From: RPQJ01 sp963726665
GTDB lineage: Bacteria > Pseudomonadota > Gammaproteobacteria > Steroidobacterales > Steroidobacteraceae
Assembly: GCA_963726665.1 (NCBI GenBank)
Contig: CAVSDW010000013.1
Location: 62,001 to 126,000, forward strand
Length of the DNA stretch: 64,000 nucleotides
Direction of reading: 5' to 3'
The translations under genes and the position numbers were made by a program. The notes under the pieces are model-generated. The model was not told the DNA's origin. It saw nothing but the letters and a program-made list of their open reading frames with translations, and ran no database searches. Shown here one piece after another: positions 18,337 through 27,600 of the stretch. How positions within the stretch are numbered: position 1 is the first letter of the stretch; each line of letters starts with the position of its first letter.

Positions 18337-18685
18337 AGGGCTCTGGCTCCTGAACTTGTCGTCATTGTCCGGCGGAGATCACTCCACGCCATATGCAGAA
18401 ACCGTGCCGGACCGTAAACCGCGCGTATCCGGCGCTGTCGCCGCGAACCCGCACCAGCGTGAGGCGCCAAGGACCCCGCCCTGCCCGACCGTGGTGCGCC
18501 GCGACCCTGCAAGCATAGCCACGGGCAGGCCGTCGCGCACCCTGTTCCGCCACCCCGGCCCCGGCCGGTGGCCCCGGGTGCGCGACCTGCCCTGAGCGCG
18601 GCGACCTGTTTCTCGACGACGGGGCGCTGTATATAAGGGATACCTGTGCCCGCCGGCAGGTCCGGCGAAGGAACAAACAAGGCAA
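18337..18685. other. Divergent regulatory region glnK / reductase
   Basis: This 349-base gap separates the divergent starts of glnK and the flavoprotein reductase. Apart from the sigma-54-type promoter annotated at 18394-18410, it contains a GC-rich near-palindromic stretch (18550-18590, CCCCGGCCCCGGCCGGTGGCC and flanks) and an AT-rich box ctgtatataaggga at 18628-18641 that could be part of the promoter for the plus-strand gene. I see no coding sequence. Confidence 0.5.
18394..18410 (-). promoter_or_regulatory. Sigma-54 promoter candidate for glnK
   Basis: On the minus strand the sequence CCGGCACGGTTTCTGCA matches the sigma-54 pattern (TGGCAC-N5-TTGC) except for two T-to-C changes. The invariant GG and GC are separated by exactly ten bases. 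Initiation about 12 bases downstream would give a leader of roughly 45-50 bases before the glnK ATG at 18336. NtrC-controlled sigma-54 promoters are typical of glnK. Confidence 0.55.
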
Positions 18686-19893
18686 ATGACCCAGGCGTAC
18701 GTCATCGTGGGGGCCAGCCACGCCTCGGTCCAGGCCATCGACACGCTGCGGCGATCGGGCCACCAGGGTCCCATCGTGCTGGTGGGCGACGAGCCCCACC
18801 TGCCCTACAACCGCCCGCCGCTGTCCAAGAAGTTCCTCTCGGGAGAACTCGAGCGCGAGCGACTCCTGCTTCGCAGCCCCCAGTTCTACGAGCAGGCGCG
18901 CGTCGAGGCGCGCCTTGGGGTGGCGGTCACCGCGATCGACCGCGGCGATCGGCGCCTGAGGCTCGGGGACGGCGGCGAGCTCGCTTACGACAAGCTGCTC
19001 CTGTGCGTCGGCAGCCGTCCGCGGATGCTCGAGGCCCCCGGCCACGACCTCGCGGGCATCCACTGCCTGCGCACGATCGCGGACGTCGAGGCGATCCGCG
19101 CGGACCTCGCGGCCGCGCGGCGCCTGGTCGTCGTGGGCGCAGGCTACGTCGGCCTCGAGGCCGCGGCGAGCGCACGCCACCTCGGAATCGACGTCACCGT
19201 CCTCGAGATGGCCGACCGGCCGCTCAACCGCGTGGTGGCGCCCGAGTTGTCGGACTTCTACCTGCGCCGCCACGGGCGCGAGGGCGTGCGCATCCACTGC
19301 GGCACGTCGGTGACGGCGTTCGAGGGCGACGAGCGCGTGCGCGCCGTCGTGTGCGGCGACCAGAGCTATCCTGCGGATCTCGTGATCGTGGGCGTCGGCA
19401 TCCTGCCGGACGTGAGCCTCGCCGCCGCGGCAGGCATCCGCTGCGAGAACGGCGTGTGGGTGGACGAGCAGTGCCAGACCTCGGACCCGAACATCTGGGC
19501 AGCCGGAGACTGCACGAATCACCCGAGCGTCAGGTATGGCCGGCGGGTGCGGCTCGAGTCGGTCGACAACGCGGTCGAGCAGGGCCGGGTCGCGGCGGTG
19601 AACATGTGCGGCGGGCAGGCGCGACACGAAACGTGCCCTGGTTCTGGTCCGACCAGTACGACGTCAAGCTGCAGATCGCCGGGCTGTCGCAGGGCTACGA
19701 CCAGGCCGTGCTGCGCGGGAACCCGGAGTCCGGCAGTTTCGCGCTCTATTACCTCGCGCAGGGCGAACTGCTGGCGGTCGACGCGGTGAACAGCCCGCGC
19801 GACTTCATGACCGGCAAGCGGTGGATCGCCGAGCGCAAGCACCCCGACGCGGCGAAGCTCGGCGACACGGCCATCGACCTCAAGACTCTCTAA
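18686..19893 (+). CDS. FAD-dependent ferredoxin reductase-type oxidoreductase (frameshifted)
   Basis: A flavoprotein of about 402 residues of the rhodocoxin/putidaredoxin reductase type. The N-terminal FAD motif is VIVGASHASVQAI, the NAD motif is VVVGAGYVGLEAA, and the second FAD motif ends in IWAAGDCTNH. It passes electrons from NAD(P)H to a ferredoxin; the [2Fe-2S] ferredoxin on the other side of the divergent promoter is a candidate partner, though that type usually differs. One missing A in the run at 19629-19631 shifts the frame; restoring it joins QARHE to NVPWFWSDQYD, the conserved C-terminal motif. phaC starts 11 bases after the stop. Confidence 0.8.
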
Positions 19894-19904
19894 AGGATCC
19901 ATGC

Positions 19905-21659
19905 ATGAGAACGCCGGAAAACAAACCGAGCCCTGCCGTCGTCACCGATGACGCGTCGCGGGCGTTCCTCGCGATGCTGGCGCAATGGACGGGCGGGCTG
20001 TCCCCGCAGGCCTTCGGGGGCGCATGGCTGGATGTGCTGGCCCGGATGGCGGTGACCCCGGGCCGGAACCTGGCCGCCGCGCGCTCGGCGGTGGAGAAAT
20101 CCCTGGCGCTCGCGCAGTTCGCGGGAACGGCCGTCCGCGGCGGGCAGAACGCACCGGAGGCCGCCGAAACGCCCTATGCGAACCGCTTCGCGGACCCCGC
20201 ATGGGCGAAATTCCCGTTCAATGTCATGGCCCAGGCATTCCTCACGGCGTCCGGCATGGCTCGTGAAGCCGTGCGCAACGTGCCGGGCGCCGACCCGGCG
20301 GCCGAGAACATCGTCGGATTCATGGTGCGCGAGGGCCTCGAACTCGTCGCACCCGACAACTACCTGGCGACCAATCCGCAGCTCATCCGGACGACCATCG
20401 ACGAACGCGGCCGCAACCTGCTGCGCGGCGTGCGCCACCTCACCGAGGACGTGGTCCGGAGCTACCGCGGCCAGGGCCCGGTCGGCGCCGAGCAGTTCCG
20501 GGTCGGGGAGCAGGTCGCGGCGACGAAGGGCAAGGTGATCCTGCGCACCAGGCTCATGGAGTTGATCCAGTACTCGCCGCAGACGAAAAGCGTCTACGCC
20601 GAGCCGCTGCTGATCATCCCTGCGTGGATCATGAAGTACTACATCCTCGACCTGTCGCCGCAGAACTCACTGGTGAACTACCTGACGGGACTCGGTCACA
20701 CGGTCTTCATGATCTCCTGGAAGAACCCGACCGCAGAGGACCGGGACCTCACCATGGACGACTACCTGGAGCACGGCGTACTCGCGGCGCTGGATGCGAT
20801 CAACGTCGTGGTCCCGAAGCGCAAGGTGCACGCGGTCGGCTACTGCATCGGCGGCACGCTGCTCGCGATCGCCGCCGCGCTGCTTGCCGGCCGGGACGAA
20901 GAGCGGCTTGCCACCGTCACGATCTTCGCCGGCCAGACCGATTTCAGCGAGCCCGGCGAGATCTCGATCTTCATCAGGCCCGCGCAGCTCGCGATGCTGG
21001 AGGCCATGATGTGGAAGGCAGGCGTGCTCGAGAGCCGGCAGATGGGCGGCGCGTTCCAGATGCTGCGCACCTTCGACCTGGCGTGGGCGCCGACGGTCAG
21101 CACCTACCTGCGGGGCGAGCGGGCGCGCCTGAACGACCTCATGGCCTGGAACGCGGACGGCACGCGCATGGCCTACCGCATGCACACCGACTACCTGCAC
21201 CAGCTCTACCTCAGGAATGACCTCGCCGAAGGCCGCTACCGCGCGATGGGCGAGACGATCAGCCTCGCGGACGTGACCGTGCCGATGTTCGTCGTCGGCA
21301 CCGAGACCGACCACGTGGCCCCGTGGCGTTCCGTGTACAAGGCCGGCAGGCTCGTACGTTCGACGGACTACACGTTCTGCCTGACCAGCGGCGGCCACAA
21401 CGCAGGCATCATCAGCGGCCCCGAGCACCCCAGGCGCCGGCATCGCGTGCGGCAGACTAAATCGAGTGCACGAATGCTTTCTCCGGACAAGTACCTCGAG
21501 AAAGTCGAACCGACGCCCGGCTCCTGGTGGCCGACGTGGGCGAAATGGCTCGAGGAGCGCTCGGGCGCGCGCAAGGTCGCTCCGCCGCACATGGGCGCCC
21601 CGAAGAAGGGCATGAAGCCGATCTGCGATGCACCCGGAACCTACGTAAAGCAGAAATAA
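19905..21659 (+). CDS. phaC: Poly(3-hydroxyalkanoate) synthase
   Basis: A 584-residue polyhydroxyalkanoate synthase that polymerises 3-hydroxyacyl-CoA into storage granules. It has the PhaC N-terminal domain, a lipase-like box GYCIGG with catalytic Cys314 in place of serine, Asp469 in TETDHVAPW and His498 in GGHNAG. The length and the SWKNP motif match class I-like single-subunit synthases. No phaA, phaB or phasin gene is in the window. The start is the ATG at 19905, with AAAGGAT upstream; an ATG four bases earlier is out of frame. It follows the reductase closely and may be co-transcribed. Confidence 0.9.
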   Translation: MRTPENKPSPAVVTDDASRAFLAMLAQWTGGLSPQAFGGAWLDVLARMAVTPGRNLAAARSAVEKSLALAQFAGTAVRGGQNAPEAAETPYANRFADPAWAKFPFNVMAQAFLTASGMAREAVRNVPGADPAAENIVGFMVREGLELVAPDNYLATNPQLIRTTIDERGRNLLRGVRHLTEDVVRSYRGQGPVGAEQFRVGEQVAATKGKVILRTRLMELIQYSPQTKSVYAEPLLIIPAWIMKYYILDLSPQNSLVNYLTGLGHTVFMISWKNPTAEDRDLTMDDYLEHGVLAALDAINVVVPKRKVHAVGYCIGGTLLAIAAALLAGRDEERLATVTIFAGQTDFSEPGEISIFIRPAQLAMLEAMMWKAGVLESRQMGGAFQMLRTFDLAWAPTVSTYLRGERARLNDLMAWNADGTRMAYRMHTDYLHQLYLRNDLAEGRYRAMGETISLADVTVPMFVVGTETDHVAPWRSVYKAGRLVRSTDYTFCLTSGGHNAGIISGPEHPRRRHRVRQTKSSARMLSPDKYLEKVEPTPGSWWPTWAKWLEERSGARKVAPPHMGAPKKGMKPICDAPGTYVKQK

Positions 21660-22751
21660 TCAGTCAAGGCTCTTGTGGAACCGTCGTGTCGCGATCAGGA
21701 GCGTCACGGCGAAGAACGCCACGAGCTTCGCCGCCTGCACCTTGAGGTCCACGAGCGGCGCACCGCGCAGGATCACGCCGCGGACCATGTCGACGAAGTG
21801 CGTGAGAGGCAGGAGCTGCGCGAACCACTGCGCCGGCTTCGGCATGCCGTCGAACGGGAACACGAAGCCCGACATCAGGATCGACGGCAGCATGGTCATG
21901 AATGCCATCTGGAAGGCCTGCAGCTGGGTCGTCGCGACGGTCGAGATCAGCAGCCCCAGCGTGAGCGTCGACGCGATGAACAGCGCCGCAGCCATGTAGA
22001 ACTGCGCGAGGCTGCCGTTCAGCGGCACGTCGAAGATCCACATGCCGACCACGAGCACCAGCGTGGCCTGCAGCATCCCGATGAACACGTAGGGCAGCAG
22101 CTTCCCGGCCATCAGCTCTCCCGAGCGGATCGGCGTCGTGATCAGGAGTTCCAGGTTGCCCCGCTCCCGCTCGCGGACGATCGCGGCCGCGGTGAAGATG
22201 ACCATGGTCATGTTCAGGATCACGCCGATCAACGCCGGCACCACCTGCACCGCCGTACGCCGCTCGGGATTGAACTCCGTGTACACCTCGAAGAACCGCC
22301 CCGGCGGACGTTGCAGCCCGGCCCGGCCGGGAAGCGGGGTCGAGGCGAGCGAGCGGGCGATGCTGTCGATCATCGGCTCGCTGCCGTCCACGATGAGCTG
22401 CACCGCCGGCCGATCCGACTCGAGGCTGCGCCGCTCGAAATCCGCGGGAATCACGATGCCGACACTCAGCTTTCCCGAGTTGATGCGACGGCGCAGGTCC
22501 GCGACGCTCGTGCTCGGAGGCTCGAGCACGATCACGCCCGTCGCCTGCAGGTCGCCCACGAGTGCGCGCGACAGGCTGGTCCCGGCCTCGTCGACGACGG
22601 CCGCACGCAGGCCGCGAACGTCGAAGTTGATCGCGTAGCCGAAGAGCAGGATCTCCATCAGCGGGATGCCGACGATCATGCCGAAGGTGACGCGGTCTCT
22701 TGCGAGCTGCCTCACCTCCTTGATCATCACCGCGAAAATGCGCTCGAGCAT
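21660..22751 (-). CDS. ABC-2 type transporter permease (YbhS/YbhR-like)
   Basis: A 363-residue ABC-2 permease. It has an N-terminal membrane anchor around residues 23-45, a large periplasmic loop containing DGSEPMIDSIARSL, and a C-terminal block of five hydrophobic helices from about residue 175 (VVPALIGVILNMTMVIFTAAAIVRERERGNLE is the hallmark of the YbhS/YhhJ family). It is the membrane subunit of the drug/lipid exporter encoded with the upstream ATPase and HlyD protein. E. coli uses two permeases in the equivalent operon; only one is present, so it may act as a homodimer. Its stop abuts the convergent phaC stop. Confidence 0.88.
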   Translation of the reverse strand: MLERIFAVMIKEVRQLARDRVTFGMIVGIPLMEILLFGYAINFDVRGLRAAVVDEAGTSLSRALVGDLQATGVIVLEPPSTSVADLRRRINSGKLSVGIVIPADFERRSLESDRPAVQLIVDGSEPMIDSIARSLASTPLPGRAGLQRPPGRFFEVYTEFNPERRTAVQVVPALIGVILNMTMVIFTAAAIVRERERGNLELLITTPIRSGELMAGKLLPYVFIGMLQATLVLVVGMWIFDVPLNGSLAQFYMAAALFIASTLTLGLLISTVATTQLQAFQMAFMTMLPSILMSGFVFPFDGMPKPAQWFAQLLPLTHFVDMVRGVILRGAPLVDLKVQAAKLVAFFAVTLLIATRRFHKSLD

Positions 22752-22772
22752 GATGGTCTCCGCCGTGTCGCC

Positions 22773-23714
22773 CTAGTGCCCCGGTCCGTTGCGGAAGCCG
22801 GTCGCCGCGACGAACACGTCCTCCAGGCTGGCGCCGACCGTTTCGACCCCCGCCTCGACGCTGGCCGCCTGCAGGCGCTGCCGAATGCGCTCCTCGGGCG
22901 AGGCGACTCCCGGGTCCAGCAGCACGTGGAGGCGCAGACCGAGCTGCGCAACGCTGCGAATCGCCTCGTCCCCGGCGAGCGCACGGCGGGCGGCGGCGGC
23001 GTCCGGGGCTTCCACCTCGATCACGGCGGCCGGTATGTCGCGCATCAGGTCCTGCGGTACGCCTTCGGCGACGAGGCGCCCCTCGGCGAGGATCGCCAGG
23101 CGGTGACAACGCTCGGCTTCGTCCATGTAGTGGGTCGAGACCAGGATCGTGATCCCGCGATTCACGAGACCGAACAGGCTTTCCCAGAAGTCGCGACGGC
23201 TCTGTGGATCGACTGCGCTCGTGGGCTCGTCGAGCAGCAGCAGCTCCGGCTCGTGCAGCGTCGCGGCCGCCAGCGCGAGTCGCTGGCGCTGTCCGCCGCT
23301 CATCGTTCCCACCCGCTGGTTGAGCAGCGTGCCGAGCGCGTACTCCTCCGCGCGCGCGCCGATGCGGCGGCGGCGCTCGCCCCCGGGCAGGCCGAACACC
23401 TGGCCCATGAACTCGAGGTTCTCGAGCACGGTCAGGTCGTCCCACAGCGAGAAGCGCTGCGTCATGTATCCGAGCTTGCTGCGGAGTTTCTCGGCGTCCA
23501 TGGGCATGCGCAAGCCGAGCACCTCAACAGTACCGGCACTGGGCTCGAGCAGGCCGCAGAGCATGCGGATGGTGGTGGACTTGCCGGACCCGTTGGGCCC
23601 GAGGAAGCCGAAGATGCGAGCGCGCGGAATTGCCAGGTCCACGCCGTTCACGGCCACCAGGTTCCCGAAGCGCCTCGTGAGCCCGCGCGCGACGATGGCC
23701 ATGTCTTCGGTCAT
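22773..23714 (-). CDS. ABC transporter ATP-binding protein (efflux)
   Basis: A 313-residue ATPase subunit with Walker A GPNGSGKST at residues 39-47, Q-loop in GYMTQRFSL, signature MSGGQRQRL, Walker B LLLLDEP and the switch histidine in VSTHYMDEAE. The YMTQRFSLWDDLTV segment is typical of the YbhF/YhiH branch, but YbhF has two ATPase domains and this has one, so it would dimerise. The start is the ATG at 23714 (MTEDMAIVARG). It sits in order between the HlyD adaptor and the permease. Confidence 0.9.
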   Translation of the reverse strand: MTEDMAIVARGLTRRFGNLVAVNGVDLAIPRARIFGFLGPNGSGKSTTIRMLCGLLEPSAGTVEVLGLRMPMDAEKLRSKLGYMTQRFSLWDDLTVLENLEFMGQVFGLPGGERRRRIGARAEEYALGTLLNQRVGTMSGGQRQRLALAAATLHEPELLLLDEPTSAVDPQSRRDFWESLFGLVNRGITILVSTHYMDEAERCHRLAILAEGRLVAEGVPQDLMRDIPAAVIEVEAPDAAAARRALAGDEAIRSVAQLGLRLHVLLDPGVASPEERIRQRLQAASVEAGVETVGASLEDVFVAATGFRNGPGH

Positions 23715-23739
23715 GCCTGCACGCCTGCGCGCGTCGCGT

Positions 23740-24702
23740 TCACCGGGCGTCGCCCAGCGTGACCTGCACCGGCACGCCGGCCGGCAGGTCGGCGGCACGC
23801 GCGTCGTCCACCGTGATCTCGGCAAGGTAGCTGAGGCGCGTGCGGTCCTTCTGGGTGAGTGAGTAGTACGGAGTGAAGCTCGCCTCGGCTGAGACGAAGC
23901 GCACCTTCCCCGAGAGCGGCGCCTCGACGCCGTCCACGCGCAGCGTCACCGCAGCGCCCTGCCGGTACGCGGCCCGGAGCGGCTCCGGCACGTACACCCG
24001 TGCGTAGGGCACGCCGTCGGCCAGCAGCACGACAACGGTCGCTCCGGCCGGGGGCCGCTCGCCCTGCTTGTAGGGCAGTGCCTCGACCAGGCCCGCGCGA
24101 GGCGCGCGCACCGAGTAACGGGATGCAGTCGTCTCGAGTTCGGCAAGCGCGGCGCGGCTGCGTGCGACCGCGGCCTCCGCCTGCTGTACCTGTTCGGTTC
24201 GAGTGCCCTCGAGCAGCAGCTTGAGGCGCGCCTGTGCCTGGTCGCGCGTCGAGCGGGCTGCATCGCGCCGCGCCAGCGCCTGGTCGAGGTTAGACGCGCT
24301 CACGAGCTTGCGGTCCACCAGGGAGCGCACGCGTTCGTACTCGCGGGTCTCCGTCTGCAGCGCGCTATCTGCGCCGGCGAGCGCGGCACGCGCCTCGTCG
24401 ATCTCCCGCGGCCGCGGCCCGCCCTGGAGTTCGGCGAGGCGGCGTTCCGATTCGTCGAGCGACGCGCGCGCCTGATCGAGTCGCGGCTGCATCGTGCCCG
24501 CCTCCTGCCGGAGCAGTGTCGCTTCCGCGGCCACATGGTCGCCCTCGCGGACGGGAATCTCGATGATCCGCTCGTGCGACTCCGCCACGAGTTCGAGCCG
24601 GTCACGCTCGAGCGTGCCGTGCACTTCCCGCGGGGCGCTGCCGTTCGAGCAGGCGGTGACGGATGCGGCGAGCAGGATCGCGCAGCAGATGTTCCGATTC
24701 AT
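23740..24702 (-). CDS. HlyD/YbhG-like periplasmic adaptor, putative lipoprotein
   Basis: A membrane-fusion protein of 320 residues. The signal sequence ends in SVTACS, a lipobox-like cysteine at residue 18. A biotinyl-lipoyl-like beta domain (VHGTLERDRLELVAESHERI) flanks a long coiled coil (about residues 75-185, rich in Glu, Ala and Arg, with the family pattern GGPRPREIDEARAAL). The C-terminal half is a beta-barrel. It would link the inner-membrane ABC exporter to an outer-membrane channel. The ATG at 24702 overlaps the TetR stop (ATGA), confirming the operon. Confidence 0.85.
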   Translation of the reverse strand: MNRNICCAILLAASVTACSNGSAPREVHGTLERDRLELVAESHERIIEIPVREGDHVAAEATLLRQEAGTMQPRLDQARASLDESERRLAELQGGPRPREIDEARAALAGADSALQTETREYERVRSLVDRKLVSASNLDQALARRDAARSTRDQAQARLKLLLEGTRTEQVQQAEAAVARSRAALAELETTASRYSVRAPRAGLVEALPYKQGERPPAGATVVVLLADGVPYARVYVPEPLRAAYRQGAAVTLRVDGVEAPLSGKVRFVSAEASFTPYYSLTQKDRTRLSYLAEITVDDARAADLPAGVPVQVTLGDAR

Positions 24703-25379
24703 GACGACCTCTCGCGGGCACCGATGCCCTCCAGCAGCACTCGCGTCGTGTGCGCGGTCAGGCGCTCGACCGCGTCGCCCTCGACCGACACGCCCAGCAC
24801 GCGACTGGCGACCGGCGACGCCAGGAACGGGAACACGCTCAGGCTGATCGCCGAGAGCGCGGCGAGGCGCGGGTCGACGTCGGCCCGCACGGTGCCGGCC
24901 GCCTGCCCGCGCCGGATGATCGCAACGAGCAGTGGCGCGAGGCGACCCGCGAACTGCTCTATGAAGAGGTCGCGGAACTGGCCGCCCTCGGTGAGCACTT
25001 CCTGCACGATCAGGGCCGGCACCCACGGATTCGTCGCGAGCATCCGGCCGTAGAGGCGAATCACTTCCTCGAGGTCGACGCCGGCCCCCGGCGCTGCCCC
25101 GTCGAAGGGCTGCATCGCTTCGACGACCGGCGCCACCGCGGCTTCGAGCATCGCACGATAGAGCCCGAGCTTGTCGCCGAAGTGGTAGTGGATCGTGGCG
25201 GGAGAGCTGCCGGCCGCCGCCGCGATCTGCCGGATCGTGACCGAGGCGAAGCCGCGGGTGAGGAACAGGCTGCGCGAGGTCTCCAGCAGGGCGTCGCGTA
25301 CGGCCGCGTCCCCGCCGGGCGGTCGGCCCGGACGCCGGGACCGGGCCCTCGCGGCAGGACGACGTGGGATGGCGCGCAT
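24699..25379 (-). CDS. TetR/AcrR-family repressor of the efflux operon
   Basis: A 226-residue TetR-family regulator. The helix-turn-helix lies at residues 45-66 (SVTIRQIAAAAGSSPATIHYHF), followed by the usual DKLGLYRAMLE. The C-terminal ligand-binding domain contains a DUF1956/CecR-like pattern (LIVQEVLTEGG). E. coli CecR (YbiH) heads the same gene order, TetR-YbhG-YbhF-YbhS-YbhR, so this is probably its equivalent, controlling its own operon. The N-terminal tail of about 22 residues is rich in arginine and proline. An AT-rich imperfect palindrome directly upstream is the likely operator. Confidence 0.85.
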   Translation of the reverse strand: MRAIPRRPAARARSRRPGRPPGGDAAVRDALLETSRSLFLTRGFASVTIRQIAAAAGSSPATIHYHFGDKLGLYRAMLEAAVAPVVEAMQPFDGAAPGAGVDLEEVIRLYGRMLATNPWVPALIVQEVLTEGGQFRDLFIEQFAGRLAPLLVAIIRRGQAAGTVRADVDPRLAALSAISLSVFPFLASPVASRVLGVSVEGDAVERLTAHTTRVLLEGIGARERSS

Positions 25380-25387
25380 GACGCCAT

Positions 25388-25409
25388 ATTAATCGAGCGT
25401 TTAATTAAT
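25388..25409 (-). promoter_or_regulatory. Candidate TetR operator / promoter core
   Basis: ATTAATCGAGCGTTTAATTAAT is an AT-rich, imperfectly palindromic island in an otherwise GC-rich context, beginning nine bases upstream of the tetR ATG. Its placement fits autorepression. The exact half-sites are not certain, because the inner CGAGCG core is only partly symmetric. Confidence 0.5.
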
Positions 25410-25433
25410 GGCCAGCGGCCGGAAGTTCCGGCC

Positions 25434-27521
25434 TCAGCCGACCAGCAGGTCCGCCACGGCGACGGTCGCGATCTCGTCGATCGGCCGCGGCATGCCGATC
25501 TCGAAACCCTGCGCGTAGTCCACGCCGATTTCACGCAGCTTGCCGAGGACGGCCGCGGTCTCGACGGATTCCGCGACGATCTTCTTGCCCATCACGTGCC
25601 CGATCTCCTTGATCGAACGCACCATCGCGTAGTCCACCTTGTCCTGCGAAATGCTGCCGATGAACATGCCGTCGATCTTGATGTACTCGACCGCGAGCGC
25701 CTTGAGGTACGCGAACGAGGAGACGCCGCTGCCGAAGTCATCGAGGCTGGTCGCGCAACCGAGGCGTCGCAGGTCGTTGATGAGGTGGTTCGCCCGGGCG
25801 AGGTTGCCGACGGCCACGTTTTCGGACAGTTCGAAGCCGAGGCGCCGCGGGTCTACTCCCGCGCTCGCAGCAGCTTGGCGCACGTAGGCCGCCGTGTCGG
25901 GGTCCACCACGGAATCCCGCGACAGGTTGATGAAGAAGCGCGAAACGCGCGCGAGTCCCTGGGGGTGAGTCCTGATCCAGTCGAGTGTGGCGTCGATGAC
26001 CCACCTGTCGTAGCGCACGGCGAGGTTGTAGCGCTCGACGGAGGGCAGGAAGGCGCCCGGAGGGACAGTCCTGCCATTCTCGTCGCGCATACGCAAAAGC
26101 AGCTCGTAGTGCGGCATCTCCTGCGACCCCGCGGCCAGCGGCAGGATCGGCTGGGCCTCGAGAAACAGACGGTTCTCCGCGAGCGCGCGCTTGGAGCGGA
26201 CCACCCACTCCATCTCCCCGTTGCGGCGCTCGATGACCGCCGCGTCCTCCTGGAAGATGTGCACCCGGTTGCGCCCGGCGTCCTTGGCGGCGTAACAGGC
26301 GGCGTCCGCGGCATTCATCACCTGCGCGAGGCGCCGGAAGTGCGGATTCAGCATCACCACGCCGATGCTCACGCCGAGCGTGAAGGCCTTGGTGCCCCAC
26401 AGGAACTGGTACTCGTCAACGGCCTTGAGCAGGTTGGCCGCCACTTGCTCGGCGGCTTCCGCACTGCAGTTGTGCAGCAGGACCGCGAATTCGTCGCCGC
26501 CGAGGCGCGCCACGACGTCGGCGGATCGCACCTTCTGCTCCAGTACCTGGCCGAGCTGGCGCAGCAACTCGTCGCCCGCCACGTGTCCGCAGAAGTCATT
26601 CACCGCCTTGAAGCGATCGAGGTCCATGAAGCAGACGGCGTGAGACGTCCCGATGGCCTGCGTGAGCTCGAGCGCACGCTGCAGTCGCAGCTCGAATTCG
26701 CGCCGGTTCGCGAGGCCGGTGAGCGGGTCGTGGCTCGCATCGTAGGAAAGCTGCTGCGAGATCTCGTGCGAGGCGGTGATGTCGGTGATCGTGCCCTCGT
26801 AGAAGAGCGCGCGGCCCTCTGCATCAAGCACTACCCGCGAGTTCTCGAGCACCACGATCTTGCTGCCGTCGCGCCGCTTCAGCACCAGCTCGGCGTTCTT
26901 CACCTCGCCGCTCTCGGCCATCGCCTTCGCCCAGTCCTCCCGGTGGCCCGAATCCATGTAGACGTCCAGCGCGACGTCCACGGCGAGGAGTTCGTCCTCC
27001 GAGTCGTAGCCCAGCATGCGCACGAGCGCGGGATTCGCGGCCATGAACTTGCCGTCAGGGGTGGTCTGGAAAACCCCCGCCGTCACGTTCTGGAAAAGCT
27101 CGCGGTAGCGCTGCTCGGAGGCCTTGAGCGCCTTCAGCGTATGGGTGCGCTCGGTCGCGTAACGCAGGACCTTGTCGACCATCTGCGCCGTCAAGTCGTC
27201 CTTCACGAGGTAGTCGAGCGCGCCGCGTCCCACGGCCTCGCGGCCCACGTCCTCTCCGGCCGCATCGACCACGACGACGATGGGGACCTGCGGGGCCTTC
27301 GGCTGGACGCGCAGGAATGTCGTCAGTCCGGCGCTGTCCGGCAACTCCAGGTCGAGCAGGAGGGCGTCGACCCGTCCCTGCTTGACGCGCGCCAGGCCGT
27401 CCGCGAGGTTGCCCGCGACCTCGAGCCGGAACGGCGCGCCGCGGATCGCGGCCAGCGCGTCCGCGAACAGGGCGTGGTCCCCCTGTTTCGAGCTGACCAG
27501 CAGGACGGTGGCGGATTGCAT
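25434..27521 (-). CDS. REC-PAS-GGDEF-EAL cyclic-di-GMP signalling protein
   Basis: A 695-residue cytoplasmic protein. Residues 1-125 form a receiver domain (phosphoacceptor in LLLDLELPDS), about 135-250 a PAS domain (YRELFQNVTAGVFQTTPDG), then a diguanylate cyclase domain with intact RLGGDEF and an EAL domain. The EAL catalytic landmarks are largely intact: YELLLRM, FINLSRDS, FELSEN, LDDFGSG, YIKIDG, VAESVE and AQGFEIG. Both synthesis and degradation of c-di-GMP are therefore possible, switched by phosphorylation and the PAS ligand. No partner kinase is adjacent. It is transcribed alone, opposite in direction to the cco genes. Confidence 0.9.
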   Translation of the reverse strand: MQSATVLLVSSKQGDHALFADALAAIRGAPFRLEVAGNLADGLARVKQGRVDALLLDLELPDSAGLTTFLRVQPKAPQVPIVVVVDAAGEDVGREAVGRGALDYLVKDDLTAQMVDKVLRYATERTHTLKALKASEQRYRELFQNVTAGVFQTTPDGKFMAANPALVRMLGYDSEDELLAVDVALDVYMDSGHREDWAKAMAESGEVKNAELVLKRRDGSKIVVLENSRVVLDAEGRALFYEGTITDITASHEISQQLSYDASHDPLTGLANRREFELRLQRALELTQAIGTSHAVCFMDLDRFKAVNDFCGHVAGDELLRQLGQVLEQKVRSADVVARLGGDEFAVLLHNCSAEAAEQVAANLLKAVDEYQFLWGTKAFTLGVSIGVVMLNPHFRRLAQVMNAADAACYAAKDAGRNRVHIFQEDAAVIERRNGEMEWVVRSKRALAENRLFLEAQPILPLAAGSQEMPHYELLLRMRDENGRTVPPGAFLPSVERYNLAVRYDRWVIDATLDWIRTHPQGLARVSRFFINLSRDSVVDPDTAAYVRQAAASAGVDPRRLGFELSENVAVGNLARANHLINDLRRLGCATSLDDFGSGVSSFAYLKALAVEYIKIDGMFIGSISQDKVDYAMVRSIKEIGHVMGKKIVAESVETAAVLGKLREIGVDYAQGFEIGMPRPIDEIATVAVADLLVG

Positions 27522-27600
27522 CGGTCCCGAGTATACGGCCGCGCGCGCGGCCGAAAATGTGAGGTCGGAACGGTCCGCGGGCGCGCGGGCGTGAACCCGG

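Noticed and set aside
21420..21500. Compensating frameshifts in the C-terminal part of phaC
   Set aside because: The stretch after GGHNAGII is Arg-rich, but it keeps the HPRRR and GSWWP landmarks in a single frame, so no break is needed.
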